A stretch of DNA of 64,000 bases from CAXBDP01 sp963974465 (GTDB lineage: Bacteria; Bacteroidota; Bacteroidia; Cytophagales; Cyclobacteriaceae). The position numbers and the translations under genes are program-made. Below, one piece after another: positions 24,613-33,920 of the stretch. Position 1 is the stretch's first letter. Each line of letters starts with the position of its first letter. Where the stretch lies: NCBI GenBank assembly GCA_049340005.1, contig JBMPIY010000005.1; one strand, given 5' to 3'. A model generated the notes under the pieces. That model was not told the origin of the DNA. It did not search any database and was given only the letters and a program-made list of their open reading frames with translations.

Positions 24613-25320
24613 CTATTTATTCTTTCCATAAAACCATTCCTTTACCATATTTCTATACGTTTCGCCAATAGGTAGGTATTCGCCATTGGTCATTTGGATT
24701 TGGTTTCCTTCGATTACTTTAATTTTATTGAAGGGTATTATATACGAGCGATGGATCCTAACAAATTGGTTGTCAGGTAATTTTTCTAGGATGTCTTTCA
24801 TGTTTTCCAAGAACATTATTTTATCATCATCGGTATGAATTCTAATATAATCCTTTATCCCTTCGATATACTGAATAGAATCGGTGTTGATTTTATAATG
24901 CTTACGATCTGCTTTTACAAATATATAGTTGTCAGCAGGCTCTTTTGGTTGGAAGTTGTTGAGCCATTGGCTGTACTTTTCGATACTTTGGTAAAATCGA
25001 TTAAATGTGATGGGCTTTAATAAGAAATCGATAACATTGAATTGAAAAGCGTCCAAAGCATATTCCTGATAGGCAGAAGTGATAATGAAATTGTGGTTTT
25101 GATTAAACATTTGCATCAATTCAATCCCTGTCAGTTCAGGCATTTGAATATCTACAAAGAGTAAATCTATCTGTGTGTTTTGGAGAATTTCGATAGCTTT
25201 ATATACTTCACTGCCCGCATATTGAATATTAAGCGTAGGAGCTTTTTTAGCGTAATCTTTAATTAATTCCACCGCAAAAGGTTCGTCATCTAGGATAATA
25301 CAATTAATCTTTTTCTTCAT
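24613..25320 (-). CDS. LytTR-family response regulator
   Basis: This is a 235-residue regulator. The receiver domain is 1-120, with the acidic pair at Asp11/Asp12 and the phosphoacceptor Asp57 in FVDIQMPELTG. The LytTR DNA-binding domain is about 133-233 (YIFVKADRKHYKINTDSI, then FVRIHRSYIIPFNKI). It overlaps the sensor kinase by four bases (ATGA). Direct repeats of TACGTC upstream of the kinase may be its target. Confidence 0.92.
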   Translation of the reverse strand: MKKKINCIILDDEPFAVELIKDYAKKAPTLNIQYAGSEVYKAIEILQNTQIDLLFVDIQMPELTGIELMQMFNQNHNFIITSAYQEYALDAFQFNVIDFLLKPITFNRFYQSIEKYSQWLNNFQPKEPADNYIFVKADRKHYKINTDSIQYIEGIKDYIRIHTDDDKIMFLENMKDILEKLPDNQFVRIHRSYIIPFNKIKVIEGNQIQMTNGEYLPIGETYRNMVKEWFYGKNK

Positions 25321-26357
25321 CGCAATTGTATTTCGAGTTCGGCAATAAATACATTGTCTGTTTCGCTTAGCTCCAAATTATGGGATTTTGGATAGTACAA
25401 CTCCAATCGTTTTTTCAGGTTCTCTAATCCAATTCCACCCAATTTATCTTTTTTATTTGTGGAGATTTCATTTTTCACTACCAAGTTTAAGGTGGTTTTC
25501 GTCCTTGTCAATTTAATTTCTATTGGGTTTTCAACCGTGGCTTTACCATGTTTCAAAGCATTTTCAACAAATGGAGATAAGATATAGGGTGGTATTTCTA
25601 CTTGCGTTTCCTTGCTTGGCAAGTCCAGATTCACTGTGTATTGTTCTTCATGGCGTAATTGCTCCAGCTCGATATATGCCTTGATATAATTGATTTCTTC
25701 CGAGAGCTTAATTTTTTCCTTTTGTGATTCGTAGGTGGTGAATCGCATAATTTGACTTAATTTCTCGATAGCGGGCAATGATTTACCTGATTTGAAATAA
25801 ACCATTGAGTAGATATTATTTAATGTATTGAATATAAAGTGCGGGTTGATTTGGGCTTTAAGAAACTTGATTTCAGTGTTCTTCTGCTCTTCAATTATTT
25901 GTTGATTATAATGTAAAAGCCTAATTACAAATATGATAATCCATAAAAAGGAACTAGCAATGATAGGAAAGCTTCCATAATAAATGTTGTCTAAAATGTA
26001 GAAAGCGAGAGAAAAATTATCATAATAGTTTTGAGTGTCAAATAGGGCAACCGTCAATTTTTGCTCGATTAGGTATCGGAGTACAATGAAAAATGCAAAC
26101 AAGCTTACAATTGAAATTAGAGCCTTCGTCCATTTAAATGGTTTGAAAGTAAATGGCAAAAAGAATAGATAATTGAGATAGAATGTGAGAATGAAAATGA
26201 TTGCTCCTGTTACCCCAAACAGGTCAATTTCCATTAGTCTAAGGGAATTCCCATTGGTTGTATCGAATACAACAAGAGTCAAATAGGCCATAAATGACCA
26301 AAAAAGTATATGGATTATGACTTCTTGTTTACGAGATAAGGCTCCTTTATAGATCAT
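25317..26357 (-). CDS. LytS-like sensor histidine kinase
   Basis: This is a 346-residue kinase of the His_kinase (PF06580-type) group. Four TM segments make up the first 150 residues. Then comes the phosphoacceptor region KAQINPHFIFNTLNNI with His173, and an HATPase_c domain with the N-box P-F-V-E-N-A-L-K-H-G and G-G-I-G-L-E-N. The frame is open to 26423, but the upstream stretch covers the TACGTC repeats; the ATG at 26357 is the better start. Partner of the overlapping LytTR regulator. The signal is unknown. Confidence 0.9.
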   Translation of the reverse strand: MIYKGALSRKQEVIIHILFWSFMAYLTLVVFDTTNGNSLRLMEIDLFGVTGAIIFILTFYLNYLFFLPFTFKPFKWTKALISIVSLFAFFIVLRYLIEQKLTVALFDTQNYYDNFSLAFYILDNIYYGSFPIIASSFLWIIIFVIRLLHYNQQIIEEQKNTEIKFLKAQINPHFIFNTLNNIYSMVYFKSGKSLPAIEKLSQIMRFTTYESQKEKIKLSEEINYIKAYIELEQLRHEEQYTVNLDLPSKETQVEIPPYILSPFVENALKHGKATVENPIEIKLTRTKTTLNLVVKNEISTNKKDKLGGIGLENLKKRLELYYPKSHNLELSETDNVFIAELEIQLR

Positions 26358-26378
26358 TAAATTATTTTTTGATAAAGG

Positions 26379-26438
26379 TACGTCTTTCACAAAAGCCTCC
26401 CTACCCGATACGTCGATCAACACTCCGGGTACGTCGAT
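26379..26438. promoter_or_regulatory. helically phased TACGTC direct repeats (possible LytTR operator)
   Basis: TACGTCTTT at 26379, TACGTCGAT at 26409 and TACGTCGAT at 26430 are direct repeats 30 and 21 bases apart, close to three and two helical turns. They lie between the divergent kinase-regulator operon and the DUF5694 gene. LytTR regulators bind direct repeats, so they may control either or both. Confidence 0.55.
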
Positions 26439-26496
26439 ATAAGTTTACAGGCTGCGGCATTCTTCCAATGTTTGTACAACAAAAAAATAATTTAGT

Positions 26497-27321
26497 ATGA
26501 AAAAGATCATTTTAGCTACCGCACTTTTATGTACAAGCGTATATTGTACAGCGCAACAAATCCAATTCAAAACGAAGTTTGATGACGCTATACCTGTCTT
26601 AAATTTTGGAACATTTCACATGGGATACACCCCAGATGCCAACAAAACAGAATTTGATGAGCACAATCAAGAGAATGTTCGACAGATCCATGAGATCGCG
26701 AGGATGTTGGCCGAATTTAAACCAACTGTAATAGTGGTGGAGGCAACTCCTGCCTATCAAGAAAAGTTGGAGGCCTTGTATCAGGCTTATTTGCAGAACC
26801 CTAAAATGAAATTTGAGAATCCGAATGAAATTGAATTGCTGGCCTATGAAATTGGTCGCTTAAGTGGGACAAAAAGGATTTATGGAGTTGATTATAAAGA
26901 AGGCTATAATTATATGATTGCCGCACAACTTCAAAATCAGATAGATTCGACCACTTTTAGGAAGTATGGTAAAATGATGGAGCAGAATGAGATAGAATAT
27001 GTTGCCAGCAAGGGCGGTAATCTATCTCTCAAAGAAATGCTTGAAATGAGTAATAACCCTCTGTATCTGGATTATCTACTCAATATCAATGCTGATATGT
27101 TATTGCATTCGTCCACAAAAGGAAATGCTGAAGGTGCTGAGGAAGCAGCTAAATTTTACCATCGAAATATGGTGATGTATTCTAATATCAATCAAATAGA
27201 GCTTACTAAGGACGACCGAGTTTTTATCCTTATGGGTGCTACGCACACTGCATTTTTTAATGAATTCATGCAGCGCAGTCCGAAATACAAGCTTGTAAGT
27301 GTGTTTGACTATCTAAAATGA
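26497..27321 (+). CDS. DUF5694 / TraB-like secreted protein
   Basis: This is a 274-residue protein with a signal peptide (cleavage near T-A-Q). It resembles the TraB/PrgY/GumN-like fold: N-F-G-T-F-H-M-G near residue 40, V-V-E-A-T-P near 86, and a C-terminal G-A-T-H-T-A-F-F near 249. These carry the family's conserved Glu and His residues, proposed to be metal ligands. Biochemical role is not known. It is divergent from the LytS/LytTR operon and shares its upstream region. Confidence 0.72.
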   Translation: MKKIILATALLCTSVYCTAQQIQFKTKFDDAIPVLNFGTFHMGYTPDANKTEFDEHNQENVRQIHEIARMLAEFKPTVIVVEATPAYQEKLEALYQAYLQNPKMKFENPNEIELLAYEIGRLSGTKRIYGVDYKEGYNYMIAAQLQNQIDSTTFRKYGKMMEQNEIEYVASKGGNLSLKEMLEMSNNPLYLDYLLNINADMLLHSSTKGNAEGAEEAAKFYHRNMVMYSNINQIELTKDDRVFILMGATHTAFFNEFMQRSPKYKLVSVFDYLK

Positions 27322-27385
27322 TTGGTTAGATCAGTAAAATTCATTCATCAAGGATCATCCTTACAAAGGTAAGAATGCTGACTTC

Positions 27386-27427
27386 AACCTCCCGCTCCAT
27401 TTTGGGAGAATGTAAATAGTGGGAGGT
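27386..27427. other. inverted repeat ACCTCCC...GGGAGGT
   Basis: ACCTCCC at 27386-27392 and GGGAGGT at 27421-27427 are complementary. An inner GGGAG at 27404-27408 gives an alternative stem. The left arm is part of a GCGGGAGG octamer in the minus direction. It lies 65 bases after the DUF5694 gene and might act as its terminator, but there is no U-tract. Confidence 0.35.
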
Positions 27428-27549
27428 AATTTCTGCTCTCATTTTAGATCAAGCCTATTTCGTATTGTTGAGCACTGAGACCAAACTAAATCAAGCCCTA
27501 GTAGTTAGTAGAAAAAGTAATTTTATGAAAAGCTATCGATTTGGCGATT

Positions 27550-27801
27550 ATGGTGGATGTATATGATAAGCTTCAATTCTCACAAGAGATACACCACATT
27601 ATAAAGAAAAGCCAAAAACCCAATGGGAAGGTTTTGCTAATTAAATACCGAGGAGAAAATTCATCTGTGCAGATTAAGCTACTCCATAAAATGTCTGAAA
27701 AACAAGTTCGCAGAAGAATGAGGGCTCATCGATTTAAGCTTATTGAAGATGGTAAATTTATGGAAATCCAACATTCCTTGCTTTTTGAAATAGTTGAATA
27801 G
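27550..27801 (+). CDS. small hypothetical protein
   Basis: The ATG at 27550 gives 83 residues (a TTG at 27541 would add three). The protein is basic, with a repeated K-x-R/R-R pattern (KQVRRRMRAHRFKLI) and two short beta-like segments (KVLLIKYRG, SVQIKLLH). No signal peptide or TM. I recognise no family. The codon pattern looks coding, but there is no operon partner, so it is tentative. Confidence 0.45.
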   Translation: MVDVYDKLQFSQEIHHIIKKSQKPNGKVLLIKYRGENSSVQIKLLHKMSEKQVRRRMRAHRFKLIEDGKFMEIQHSLLFEIVE

Positions 27802-28066
27802 AAGTTTACAATACCGATATCCAATAAGCAAAAGCCTGTCTTGCACCTGACACTTAGAGAGAATCTTTTCCTCCCGCATTTTTGTCAAAAGAGATTATGT
27901 TAATAAATTATTTGGCAGGGTTAGTAACGGTAAATAGCTAATTGATAAGGGAAATTGAATTTTCTTTATTAATTTAAGCTTAATATTTTCATGTTCTTTA
28001 TCTATTAATAAATATATATTGATAAAGTATAAATTTTAAAGCCTAGTCAATCTTAATTTTCTTAGC

Positions 28067-29281
28067 ATGAAAAAGTTGTCTCTATTCCTGCCATTACTTT
28101 TCTTAGCCATTTTCTTTTTTCAATCTTGTGAAAATGGGAGTGACGAGGAGGAAGATACCACGCCTCGCCCTACAGTTAACTTTAATTTTAGCCCAGAGAA
28201 TCCTTCTATTGGGGAAACGGTAAATTTCACTGGGACTGCCACAAATTCCACAAGTTACCAATGGTCTTCAAATCCATCTGGATTGACAGCTAATGCTATT
28301 TCAGTTAGTTATGCTTTTGAAGAAGCAGGCACTTATCAAGTTACTTTTAGAGCAACGGGGCCAGGAGGTACAACAGAGCTCAGTAAAACTATAGAGATAA
28401 CTGCGCCAGAGCCGAGTGCGGATTTTAGTTTTACACCTGAGAGTCCTAAAGTAGGTGAGACTGTAGTATTTACTAGTAGTGTAAGTAATGTTGATTCTTA
28501 TGTGTGGTCTAGTGAGCCTGCCGAGTTTAATTCGACAGAAGAAAACCCAAGTTTTGCTTTTAGTAATACAGGCACTTATACTATTACCTTAGAAGCAAGT
28601 GGAGCGGGAGGAACCGCCACAGTGTCGAAAGAAATTGAGGTGCTTTACAATATAGTGAACAAAAGAAGCGAGGTTCTTTTGGAGAATTTTAAAGGGTTTA
28701 GAATAACGGATGAAGAAGAACCTATTATGTATCAAAGAGGAATTTTACAAGTTTTTGCCAATAGAGAGGATACGAACCAGCGTATATATTTTTTTCCTCC
28801 AAATGCACTGATGAAGGGAGTAAGCCCAACCGTAACTACAGATACCTCTTATGTATTCGAAGGTTTTGAATATGCCAACCCCTTTGAATTAAGCTATGGT
28901 GAAATCAAACCTTTTGTAGAATCTTTTACCAGTTCAGGAGGTGTGGATTTGTTCCCAATTCCAGAACCGACCGTGTTGCCAACTACCTCCGAATTAGTTA
29001 ATGGAACTATTCTGAATTTTGACATAACTTTTCCTGCTGCACGTATTACCATAACCTCGCTAGCATCAGGTGATTCTATTTCATATTTGAGAAATGTCGA
29101 GTCAGATGGAAGAATGATTTTGGTTAGATCTGAAAATTTGGACTCTAGTAAAGGCTTCAAATTCAAAATTGCCATTAGCTATCGTTATGGGAATTCAGAT
29201 CCAGATCAGAATGGCTGGACAAGAGTAAATAGAAGTGTTTCAACTTTCGAGTTTTATACAAAAATTCCTTCTGGATTGTAA
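28067..29281 (+). CDS. lipoprotein with two PKD domains
   Basis: This is a 404-residue surface lipoprotein: the signal ends in FFFQSC with Cys21, followed by an acidic linker. Two PKD repeats follow at about 36-113 and 116-193, each with F-x-P-E-x-P-x-x-G-E-T-V and Y-x-F-x-x-x-G-T-Y-x-V/I-T. The C-terminal 200 residues are a beta-rich domain I cannot name. Likely an adhesin or glycan-binding surface protein. A decayed relative lies directly downstream. Confidence 0.75.
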   Translation: MKKLSLFLPLLFLAIFFFQSCENGSDEEEDTTPRPTVNFNFSPENPSIGETVNFTGTATNSTSYQWSSNPSGLTANAISVSYAFEEAGTYQVTFRATGPGGTTELSKTIEITAPEPSADFSFTPESPKVGETVVFTSSVSNVDSYVWSSEPAEFNSTEENPSFAFSNTGTYTITLEASGAGGTATVSKEIEVLYNIVNKRSEVLLENFKGFRITDEEEPIMYQRGILQVFANREDTNQRIYFFPPNALMKGVSPTVTTDTSYVFEGFEYANPFELSYGEIKPFVESFTSSGGVDLFPIPEPTVLPTTSELVNGTILNFDITFPAARITITSLASGDSISYLRNVESDGRMILVRSENLDSSKGFKFKIAISYRYGNSDPDQNGWTRVNRSVSTFEFYTKIPSGL

Positions 29282-29319
29282 ATGGTAGTATAGAAGGTAT
29301 ACTCATATTTTGGGCCGAT

Positions 29320-30007
29320 CCGCTAATGAGCTGGACCAACAGCTTCCTTCGAGTTCAGTCCTGCGAACCCTGAAGTAGGTCAAGAAGTAGTATTTACAAA
29401 TACTTCAACCTATGCAAATACGTATCTCTATGGACTTTCAATTTGAATGGAGGAAGTGGCGTTCAAACCAATAATTCGGTTACTTCAACAGAAGAAAACC
29501 TGATTGTAATTTTCCAATTGAATGAACTTGGGAAGTGATCTTGATATAACAAGCTATAGAACCGGGAGGCACTGTAAGTAGCGAAAGCACTAGCATTCAA
29601 GTAACTCCTTTCCTCTAAAGGTGAAACCAATCCAAGCATCCAAACAATTAATGAGTACAATGTACAAGCGCAGGAAATAAAAGCAACAACCCGTACAAAC
29701 TGTTTTTGGCTTTACTACCACAGTGGTCGTAGAAAGTGAATATGATAATTTTGGAAGGAAGCTTAAAGAATCAACCTATGATAAAAGTGGAGCCTTAAAT
29801 GGGGACATTGTTACCAGTTACTTTGGTTCAACCTCTAATATCGACCGAATAGAAAATTTTAATGCTCCGGGTGTTCTTCAAAATCACACCACTTTTGATC
29901 AATATAATGGGGATGAGCATGCTGGAGTGCGTAATTTCAATAATGATACACTTGAAAGCGGTAGCACATTTATGTGGCGGAATTGTCAAACTGCAACTAT
30001 TGAATAG
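29320..30007 (+). pseudogene. decayed PKD-domain gene
   Basis: Fragments in different frames spell a PKD domain like those of the upstream lipoprotein: A-S-F-E-F-S-P-A-N-P-E-V-G-Q-E-V-V-F-T-N-T-S from 29351, then after a frameshift W-T-F-N-L-N-G-G-S-G-V-Q-T-N-N, then E-P-G-G-T-V-S-S-E-S in a third frame near 29562. A 94-codon open frame at 29723-30007 continues with Y-D-N-F-G-R-K-L-K-E but has no start context. At least three frameshifts separate the parts, so this is a dead gene, probably a tandem duplicate or the lost remainder of a longer protein. Confidence 0.72.
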
Positions 30008-30348
30008 TAGCAGCGAGTACAGGTGCACTTGTTTTAGAGCAATGAATCAATCAGTTTGGAAGCAATCTCTTGACAAGTAGTAGACTTCTATTGTGAGGGA
30101 TACTAAGAGGGAAATGAGCAGACTGCAATAACTACTATTTTTATGATTGTGATTAAGTAGGCAACACCATTGTTAGGAAATCTTGATGAAATCTGAAACC
30201 TTTAACGAACTGTTGATGATTCATCCCTTTTGCGAGTTGTCAGTTGTTATTATTTGGAAATCAGAATTTTATAGATTGCCTCCAATTCTAACCGTGATTA
30301 CTGTACAGAGTTTATATTCGTTTTATCCATTGAAATAAAGATATTTCC
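30008..30348. other. gap after the PKD pseudogene, nothing recognised
   Basis: This is AT-rich sequence with no coding frame that I trust, no clear hairpin and no promoter. It may be the rest of the decayed gene. Confidence 0.5.
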
Positions 30349-31065
30349 TCAACTTTTTATATTTAGTTCTAAAACGATCATTCCAGTGGTGATGGCAATT
30401 CCAAAGCTTAGTAGCGTACCAATCAATATATATTCGGTGAGTTTTCTGTCCTTAGATTCTTTTAAATCACCAAATCGAAAAACTGATTTGGCTGCTAATA
30501 AGAAGCCAATTGCTTCCCAATTGCCGGTTACCACAAAAGTGAAAACAAATAAGCGTTCCAAAATTCCTATATATTTACCCGCGTTATTCAGTGATTCTTC
30601 ATTGCTGTCGTTCAATGCTTTAGACCAGTTGGACATTATAACATGGATAATAATGCCGCTTACTATGGAGATGAATAGGATGGCTGTCCCATATATCCAG
30701 ATACTTGGGCGTATATAAATTTCATTTAGGTTTTTGATTGGATAAAACCAGTAACTCCATAAAAGCAAAATGCTGATGATATGCAAGCCTTGGTCTATCA
30801 GAAAACATTTTACTTTATTTTGTTCATTTTGAGCATATAGCTTTACTAGATCAATTAGCCCATGTAGAACCATAATTGATAATGCGAGTGGCCAATAATT
30901 GTAATCCCATAAAAGGATTAGTACCAACAATCCATGGAGAAGAATATGTAGGTAAAGTTTGATTGATTTTGCTTTCTTTATTTCTTTCTCAGCTACCCAT
31001 GATTTTGATTGCAAAATGAAATCACCTATAAAATGAGCTAGAATTAATTTTAGGAGAATGATCAT
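30349..31065 (-). CDS. DUF3307 membrane protein
   Basis: This is a 238-residue integral membrane protein with about six TM helices. The N-terminus L-A-H-F-I-G-D-F-I-L-Q-S-K-x-W and the following H-x-L-L-H-G and V-L-H-G-L-I-D segments are the DUF3307 signature, with conserved His and Asp. Function unknown. It overlaps the SatD gene by four bases (ATGA), so the two form a coupled pair. Confidence 0.82.
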   Translation of the reverse strand: MIILLKLILAHFIGDFILQSKSWVAEKEIKKAKSIKLYLHILLHGLLVLILLWDYNYWPLALSIMVLHGLIDLVKLYAQNEQNKVKCFLIDQGLHIISILLLWSYWFYPIKNLNEIYIRPSIWIYGTAILFISIVSGIIIHVIMSNWSKALNDSNEESLNNAGKYIGILERLFVFTFVVTGNWEAIGFLLAAKSVFRFGDLKESKDRKLTEYILIGTLLSFGIAITTGMIVLELNIKS

Positions 31066-31706
31066 ATCAGCAATTGTTTGATTTTTTGGCGATAAACTCT
31101 TTCAACTTCCAAAATTTCATCCGCATTTGCTCTGTTTCTCCTCCCGCTTACTGAGTTTTGTTTGATATCTAGAAGGCCTCCAATTTCTTCTTGCTTAATT
31201 TCGGGATTTTTCAAAATTATAGCAATGATTTCAGCGGAAGATACAGACCATCTGTCCATAAATATACCTGCCAATTTCAGATAGAGGTTTATTTCATTAT
31301 CGAGAGATTGCAAAGGACTCTTGATCCCTAATTTTGTATTCTCTTTCTTAAGCTTATCGAATTTCTCTCCTGCATGAATAAAAGCGGAACCATTACTTTC
31401 TGATATTCTATCACCCGAATAGGTTTTCTCACCTATTCCAATCGCCATTCTTACATCAATCGGGCTGATATTTTTACGTTCATTAGAGGGTTCTATTTTT
31501 TTTATTAAGGCTTTAATCTCTAGTGCTCTTTTAAGGGCATCCTCAGGATTGGTAATTTCAACTTGAAAAAAATCACCCCATACTAATTCCCATTGCTTGG
31601 GTGTATTTCCCCATGTTGATAATAATGATTTTAGCGGTATTAACCATTTCTCTTGGTCTATCAGCTTTCTTGAAGAGACTATATCTCCTTTTATTATTGC
31701 AATCAT
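31062..31706 (-). CDS. SatD-family protein with C-terminal helix-turn-helix
   Basis: This is a 214-residue protein. The N-terminal two-thirds match SatD (IIKGDIVSSRKL, WGDFFQVE, RMAIGIGEK). The C-terminal 55 residues look like a sigma-4-type helix-turn-helix (KQEEIGGLLDIKQNSVSGRRNRA). It is the first gene of a two-gene operon with DUF3307. Three tandem 28-base units with TATCG-N10-CGATA dyads lie directly upstream of its start, which suggests that it binds them and controls its own expression. The biochemical role of SatD is not established; the name comes from an acid-tolerance locus of streptococci. Confidence 0.75.
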   Translation of the reverse strand: MIAIIKGDIVSSRKLIDQEKWLIPLKSLLSTWGNTPKQWELVWGDFFQVEITNPEDALKRALEIKALIKKIEPSNERKNISPIDVRMAIGIGEKTYSGDRISESNGSAFIHAGEKFDKLKKENTKLGIKSPLQSLDNEINLYLKLAGIFMDRWSVSSAEIIAIILKNPEIKQEEIGGLLDIKQNSVSGRRNRANADEILEVERVYRQKIKQLLI

Positions 31707-31714
31707 ATATTAAA

Positions 31715-31798
31715 TATCGCTTATTAAAACGATAATTCAAAATATCGCTTAAAAAGACGATAATTTAAACTATCGCCTAATGCTAAGATATATTAGAG
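31715..31798. promoter_or_regulatory. three 28-bp iterons with TATCG/CGATA dyads upstream of satD
   Basis: TATCG begins at 31715, 31743 and 31771, exactly 28 bases apart. CGATA begins at 31730 and 31758, with a decayed AGATA at 31786, also 28 apart. Each unit is a TATCG-N10-CGATA inverted repeat spanning 20 bases plus an AT-rich 8-base spacer. The array starts eight bases upstream of the satD ATG (minus strand), so it must cover the promoter. This is a typical cooperative operator layout. Confidence 0.8.
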
Positions 31799-31995
31799 GC
31801 TTCATCCATCTCTTCTACTTAAATAAAAGCCTGTTAACCAGATTGGATATTTAGTTAGAATGGTTTATGTTTATGAATAAACAGTGAAAAAGATTTAATA
31901 ATATGCTCGTTGATAAATGGAAATAGAGGAAGCTTCTCTCCCCTATGCCTTTGTAAGGTAATTACCATAACTGGATGATAACAAAAAGCTGCAAA

Positions 31996-32535
31996 ATGAG
32001 ATTACGAATAATAATAGTTCTGATAATAAGCTTTTCGTCCTGCAAAGAAAAACTCAAACAAACATCTGAACTAAACGAATTGAAAACCGAAACGGAAGTT
32101 GTTCAGAATGAAATGTTTGATTTGACTAACGTTCCTGATTCCTTGGAATTGATTGCTGACAAAAATCTGATAGGGGACTTTAATGGTGACAATAAAATAG
32201 ATTTTGCTTCTTTGGTCAAAAGCAGGAACAATCAAAAAGTTGGTGTTTTAATAATTCATAATTCTGAAAATTACGAAAGCATCATTTTTGGAGCGGGAAA
32301 AGAAATTAACCAAATGACCGATTTGAATTGGATCGATGTTTTCGAAGTTATTCCAAAAGGAGAAGTAGTTGCGCCAACATTAGTAGATGAAAATACTGGA
32401 GATATAATCGGGTATGATGAAAGTCAAAATTTTGAGCTGATAGGAAACGGGATTTACATGAGCGTTGAAGAATCCCACGGTGGAGGAATTATTTTTTGGA
32501 ATGGAAAAGAATATCAATGGTATCATATAGAATGA
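31996..32535 (+). CDS. hypothetical lipoprotein with EF-hand-like loop
   Basis: The ATG at 31996 gives a 179-residue lipoprotein with signal ending SFSSC; an ATG at 31975 would add seven residues ahead of it. The body has G-D-F-N-G-D-N-K-I-D-F, a DxDxDG-like calcium loop of the kind found in FG-GAP proteins, followed by beta-rich sequence. No family is certain. Similar single-domain lipoproteins are common in Bacteroidota and often duplicated. Confidence 0.6.
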   Translation: MRLRIIIVLIISFSSCKEKLKQTSELNELKTETEVVQNEMFDLTNVPDSLELIADKNLIGDFNGDNKIDFASLVKSRNNQKVGVLIIHNSENYESIIFGAGKEINQMTDLNWIDVFEVIPKGEVVAPTLVDENTGDIIGYDESQNFELIGNGIYMSVEESHGGGIIFWNGKEYQWYHIE

Positions 32536-32621
32536 AATTACCATTAGGCGAGTAATTTTATTGACCCCGAATTCATCTCCCATCACCCATAACTCACTCA
32601 ACCATAGCTCAAAAATCTCCC

Positions 32622-33857
32622 TTACCCAACTTGCCTTTTTCCTTTCAAAATTACCTCATCGATATGATTAGTGCCAAACATATAGAACATATAGTCTATA
32701 GTTGGGATTGCTTTGGTGATGATAAGGTTGGCAACTTTGCCTTTGGTGATGCTGCCATATTTGTGGGATAGCTCCAGTGCTGATGCCGTATTGATCGTAG
32801 CAGCATGAATGACTTCTTGTGGAAGCATTTTCATTTTTACACATGACATCGCTAGCAGTAATGGCATATTCCCTGTAGGCGAGCTGCCAGGGTTGAAATC
32901 CGATGCAATGGCTACCGGAAGTCCGGCTTCGATCATTTTGCGAGCGGGAGGGAAGGGCGCATTGAGAAACCAAGCAGCTCCTGGTAGTAAAGTCGGCATT
33001 ACCTGCGAGTCTTTCAAAATAGCTATTTCTTTATCACCAGCTACCTCCAAATGATCTACACTCATTGCGCCTAGTTTCACGCCCACTTCTATACCTCCCG
33101 AGTTGTAGAGTTGGTTGGCATGGATGCGAGGTTTCAATCCGTATTTTAATGCTTCCCTACAAATATCTTCTGTTTCCTCAGCAGTGAAAAAACCCTTTTC
33201 GCAAAACACATCGCAATAGTCGGCAAGCTTAGCTTCTACGACTGCTGGCAGCATTTCATATTTAATTTGCTGTATATATTCCTCCCGCTTTTTGTTCCTT
33301 GGGATAGCATGCGCACCTAGAAAAGTGGTTTTCACTTCCAAATCTGTAAGCTCAGCGATTCTTTTTGCTACTCGCAGCATTTTCATTTCTGCTTCGGTAG
33401 TCAATCCATATCCACTTTTTATTTCTACTACACCTGTCCCTGTAGCTATTATTTCCTTTGCTCTTTTGAGCGATTGCTCAAGCAAATCCTCTTCAGAAGT
33501 TTGCCTTAATAGCGCTGCTGAATTATAAATCCCGCCACCTCTTGCGCCAATTTCTTCATAACTCAGCCCTTTGATTTTATCAACAAATTCCGTTTCTCTA
33601 CTGCCTGCAAAGACCAGATGAGTATGGCTATCCACCCATGTAGGCATCACAAATTTGCCGGTAGCATCAATCACTTCTTCATTTTGTAGATTGGGCATTT
33701 GGCCCATTTCACCAAAATCTGCAATTAGGCCATTTTCTATTAATAGCCAAGCATTGGAAATGCTGTTGAGCTTAGCCATATCCTGTCCACTTACTCGCTC
33801 TATTGACTTATCTAATATTTGAATGAGTCCTTTTATATTTTTAATAATAATGCTCAT
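32622..33857 (-). CDS. hutI: imidazolonepropionase, HutI
   Basis: This is a 411-residue amidohydrolase cleaving 4-imidazolone-5-propionate to formiminoglutamate in histidine degradation. The metal site D-S-H-T-H-L-V-F-A-G is intact, and K-S-G-Y-G-L and the late A-S-D-F-N-P-G-S-S-P motif are typical of HutI. The frame is open to 34025, but the upstream part crosses into the divergent gene; the ATG at 33857 before SIIIKNIKG is the start. hutH is 16 kb away in the same direction; hutU and hutG are not in the window. Confidence 0.92.
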   Translation of the reverse strand: MSIIIKNIKGLIQILDKSIERVSGQDMAKLNSISNAWLLIENGLIADFGEMGQMPNLQNEEVIDATGKFVMPTWVDSHTHLVFAGSRETEFVDKIKGLSYEEIGARGGGIYNSAALLRQTSEEDLLEQSLKRAKEIIATGTGVVEIKSGYGLTTEAEMKMLRVAKRIAELTDLEVKTTFLGAHAIPRNKKREEYIQQIKYEMLPAVVEAKLADYCDVFCEKGFFTAEETEDICREALKYGLKPRIHANQLYNSGGIEVGVKLGAMSVDHLEVAGDKEIAILKDSQVMPTLLPGAAWFLNAPFPPARKMIEAGLPVAIASDFNPGSSPTGNMPLLLAMSCVKMKMLPQEVIHAATINTASALELSHKYGSITKGKVANLIITKAIPTIDYMFYMFGTNHIDEVILKGKRQVG

Positions 33858-33920
33858 ACCTTTGGGCTGGATTTTATGTAATGAGATAATTTTAGCTAAT
33901 TTACTCGGAGTATTAGCATT

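Noticed and set aside
31715..31798. CRISPR array
   Set aside because: The units are three contiguous 28-base copies with diverging sequence and no unique spacers; they are better seen as operator iterons.
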